Below, piece after piece: positions 34,420 through 35,321 of a stretch of 35,321 bases of DNA. Made by a program: the position numbers and the translations under genes. Numbering within the stretch: the stretch's first letter is position 1; each line of letters opens with the position of its first letter. The stretch is from Dethiobacter alkaliphilus AHT 1 (lineage in GTDB: Bacteria > Bacillota > Dethiobacteria > Dethiobacterales > Dethiobacteraceae): positions 1 through 35,321 of the forward strand of contig NZ_ACJM01000023.1 in the NCBI RefSeq assembly GCF_000174415.1, given 5' to 3'. The notes under the pieces were generated by a model. The model ran no database searches. It was given only the letters and a program-made list of their open reading frames with translations, and was not told where the DNA came from.

Positions 34420-35208
34420 TTAAAATCCCGCCACCTTCAAAATAATGGTAACGGAACCGGCAAACCAACAATAATAGGCAAAGTAGTGGAATCTGCCGGT
34501 TTTTAGCAGATGAATAAAAAAATTAATGGCAATTACGCCAGCCAGAAAAGCGGCCACCGTGCCCCAAAATACGGCAGGGGTCAGGCCCACAAAGCCGGCT
34601 GCACTCATATCCTTTAATTCCAACAGTGTGGCGCCGAAAATTACCGGCACCGACACCAAAAAAGAGAACTTCACGGCGGTCTCACGGTCCAGGCCGCGCC
34701 AGATAGCCGCGGTAATGGTGGAGCCGGACCGGGAAATCCCCGGAATAATGGCCAATCCCTGGGCCACGCTGATAAACAGAGCATCACGGGCCCCCATGGT
34801 GGATTCACCTTTTTTGCCCGGTTTCAGGCAGCACAATGTATAGATTATACCACCGGTGATGAGCAACATAAAGCCCGTTGTTAAGGTAGATTCATAAAAT
34901 CTCTTAAAAACATCGGAAAACAAATATCCCATCAGCCCTGTGGGAATAATTCCCAAAAGAAGCATCAGGGCAAAATGGCGTTCCTGCCGCCCTTTTACTG
35001 CACGGGTGAGTACCCGCAAAAGATCGGCTCCAAAAACCCAGATTACAGATAGCAGGGTACCGAAATGGACCATAACCTCAAAGGTAATACCTGGTTGGCG
35101 GACTCCGAAAAAGTCCTGGAAAATTACCAAGTGACCTGAGCTGGACACCGGCAAAAATTCTGTCAGTCCCTGTAGAACCCCCAGGAGAAATCCTTCGATA
35201 TTGCCCAT
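34420..35208 (-). CDS. uppP: Undecaprenyl-diphosphate phosphatase UppP (BacA)
   Basis: This 262-residue integral membrane enzyme recycles undecaprenyl diphosphate for cell-wall synthesis and gives bacitracin tolerance. Signature 1 is LTEFLPVSSSGHL (15-27); signature 2 is IPGISRSGSTITAA. It has about eight membrane segments. A GGGAGG site lies 6 bases before the ATG at 35208. It probably heads or continues the uppP-ftsK-rodZ transcript. Confidence 0.97.
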   Translation of the reverse strand: MGNIEGFLLGVLQGLTEFLPVSSSGHLVIFQDFFGVRQPGITFEVMVHFGTLLSVIWVFGADLLRVLTRAVKGRQERHFALMLLLGIIPTGLMGYLFSDVFKRFYESTLTTGFMLLITGGIIYTLCCLKPGKKGESTMGARDALFISVAQGLAIIPGISRSGSTITAAIWRGLDRETAVKFSFLVSVPVIFGATLLELKDMSAAGFVGLTPAVFWGTVAAFLAGVIAINFFIHLLKTGRFHYFAYYCWFAGSVTIILKVAGF

Positions 35209-35229
35209 GATATTCCTCCCTGAGCATCA

Positions 35230-35321
35230 CTAAAGATGCTTTTTTATCAGTTCGCCAAACCTGCTGAATATCCTTTTTTCCTCCCGATTTCCCGGCGCCA
35301 CCGCACTCTCCACCAATGATC
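35230..35321 (-). CDS. C-terminal end of an unidentified gene (cut by right edge)
   Basis: On the minus strand one frame gives 29 codons ending in TAG at 35230-35232. The tail reads VESAVAPGNREEK followed by RIFSRFGELIKKHL, a plausible protein end with an amphipathic basic helix. I cannot identify the family from this much. Another frame is also open to the edge, so this choice rests on stop position and composition. Confidence 0.4.
   Translation of the reverse strand, partial: SLVESAVAPGNREEKRIFSRFGELIKKHL

Overview
The window looks like a chromosomal segment of an anaerobic, spore-forming type Firmicute (Clostridia/Dethiobacteria-like). The evidence is gene content and order: ruvCAB, queH, DUF2905, queA, tgt, yajC and TIGR04086 in a run; an ftsK/spoIIIE–rodZ unit; a SigI/RsgI pair; strong GGAGG ribosome-binding sites; and a clostridial-type nitrogenase. 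I assign no species. Almost every gene is on the minus strand. The exceptions are a small GDT1-family gene and two short genes at 24.0-25.1 kb.

Region 1 (1-10.2 kb) is a molybdenum-nitrogenase operon, read right to left: nifH, nifI1, nifI2, nifD, nifK, nifE, nifN, nifB, a thioredoxin-like [2Fe-2S] ferredoxin and an AnfO-family gene. It encodes the Fe protein, the catalytic MoFe protein, the NifEN scaffold, NifB for the FeMo-co precursor, and two PII-like proteins that switch the enzyme in response to nitrogen status. nifV, nifS and nifU are not in the window. The operon starts at a near-consensus sigma-A promoter. Its leader of about 200 nt holds three tandem, similarly flanked hairpins that resemble intrinsic terminators, the most unusual regulatory structure seen here. 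An IS30-type transposase, cut by the left edge, lies just past the last nif gene.

Region 2 (10.2-15.3 kb) carries a flavodoxin/2x[4Fe-4S] protein immediately upstream of the nif promoter, a cation diffusion facilitator divergent from a half-size GDT1-type cation transporter, and a two-gene ABC importer for glycine betaine-like osmolytes.

Region 3 (15.3-23.2 kb) is a conserved housekeeping block: queuosine synthesis (queA, tgt, queH), yajC, ruvCAB, two small membrane proteins, and an inserted sigI-rsgI pair.

Region 4 (23.3-28.8 kb) has yedF, a DUF3786 gene, a SpoIIAA-like gene, a shortened FtsH-like protease overlapping a membrane-anchored partner gene, and rimO. Related GGACAGGT-type palindromes are scattered here, including a 33/35 match between the ruvC leader and the rimO 3' end.

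Region 5 (28.9-35.3 kb) has a chelatase-type AAA+ ATPase gene and a VWA gene that could be joined by a -1 frameshift at an A9 run, followed by rodZ, ftsK/spoIIIE, uppP and a truncated gene at the right edge.

All calls rest on reading translations and motifs by eye. No database search or folding program was run.
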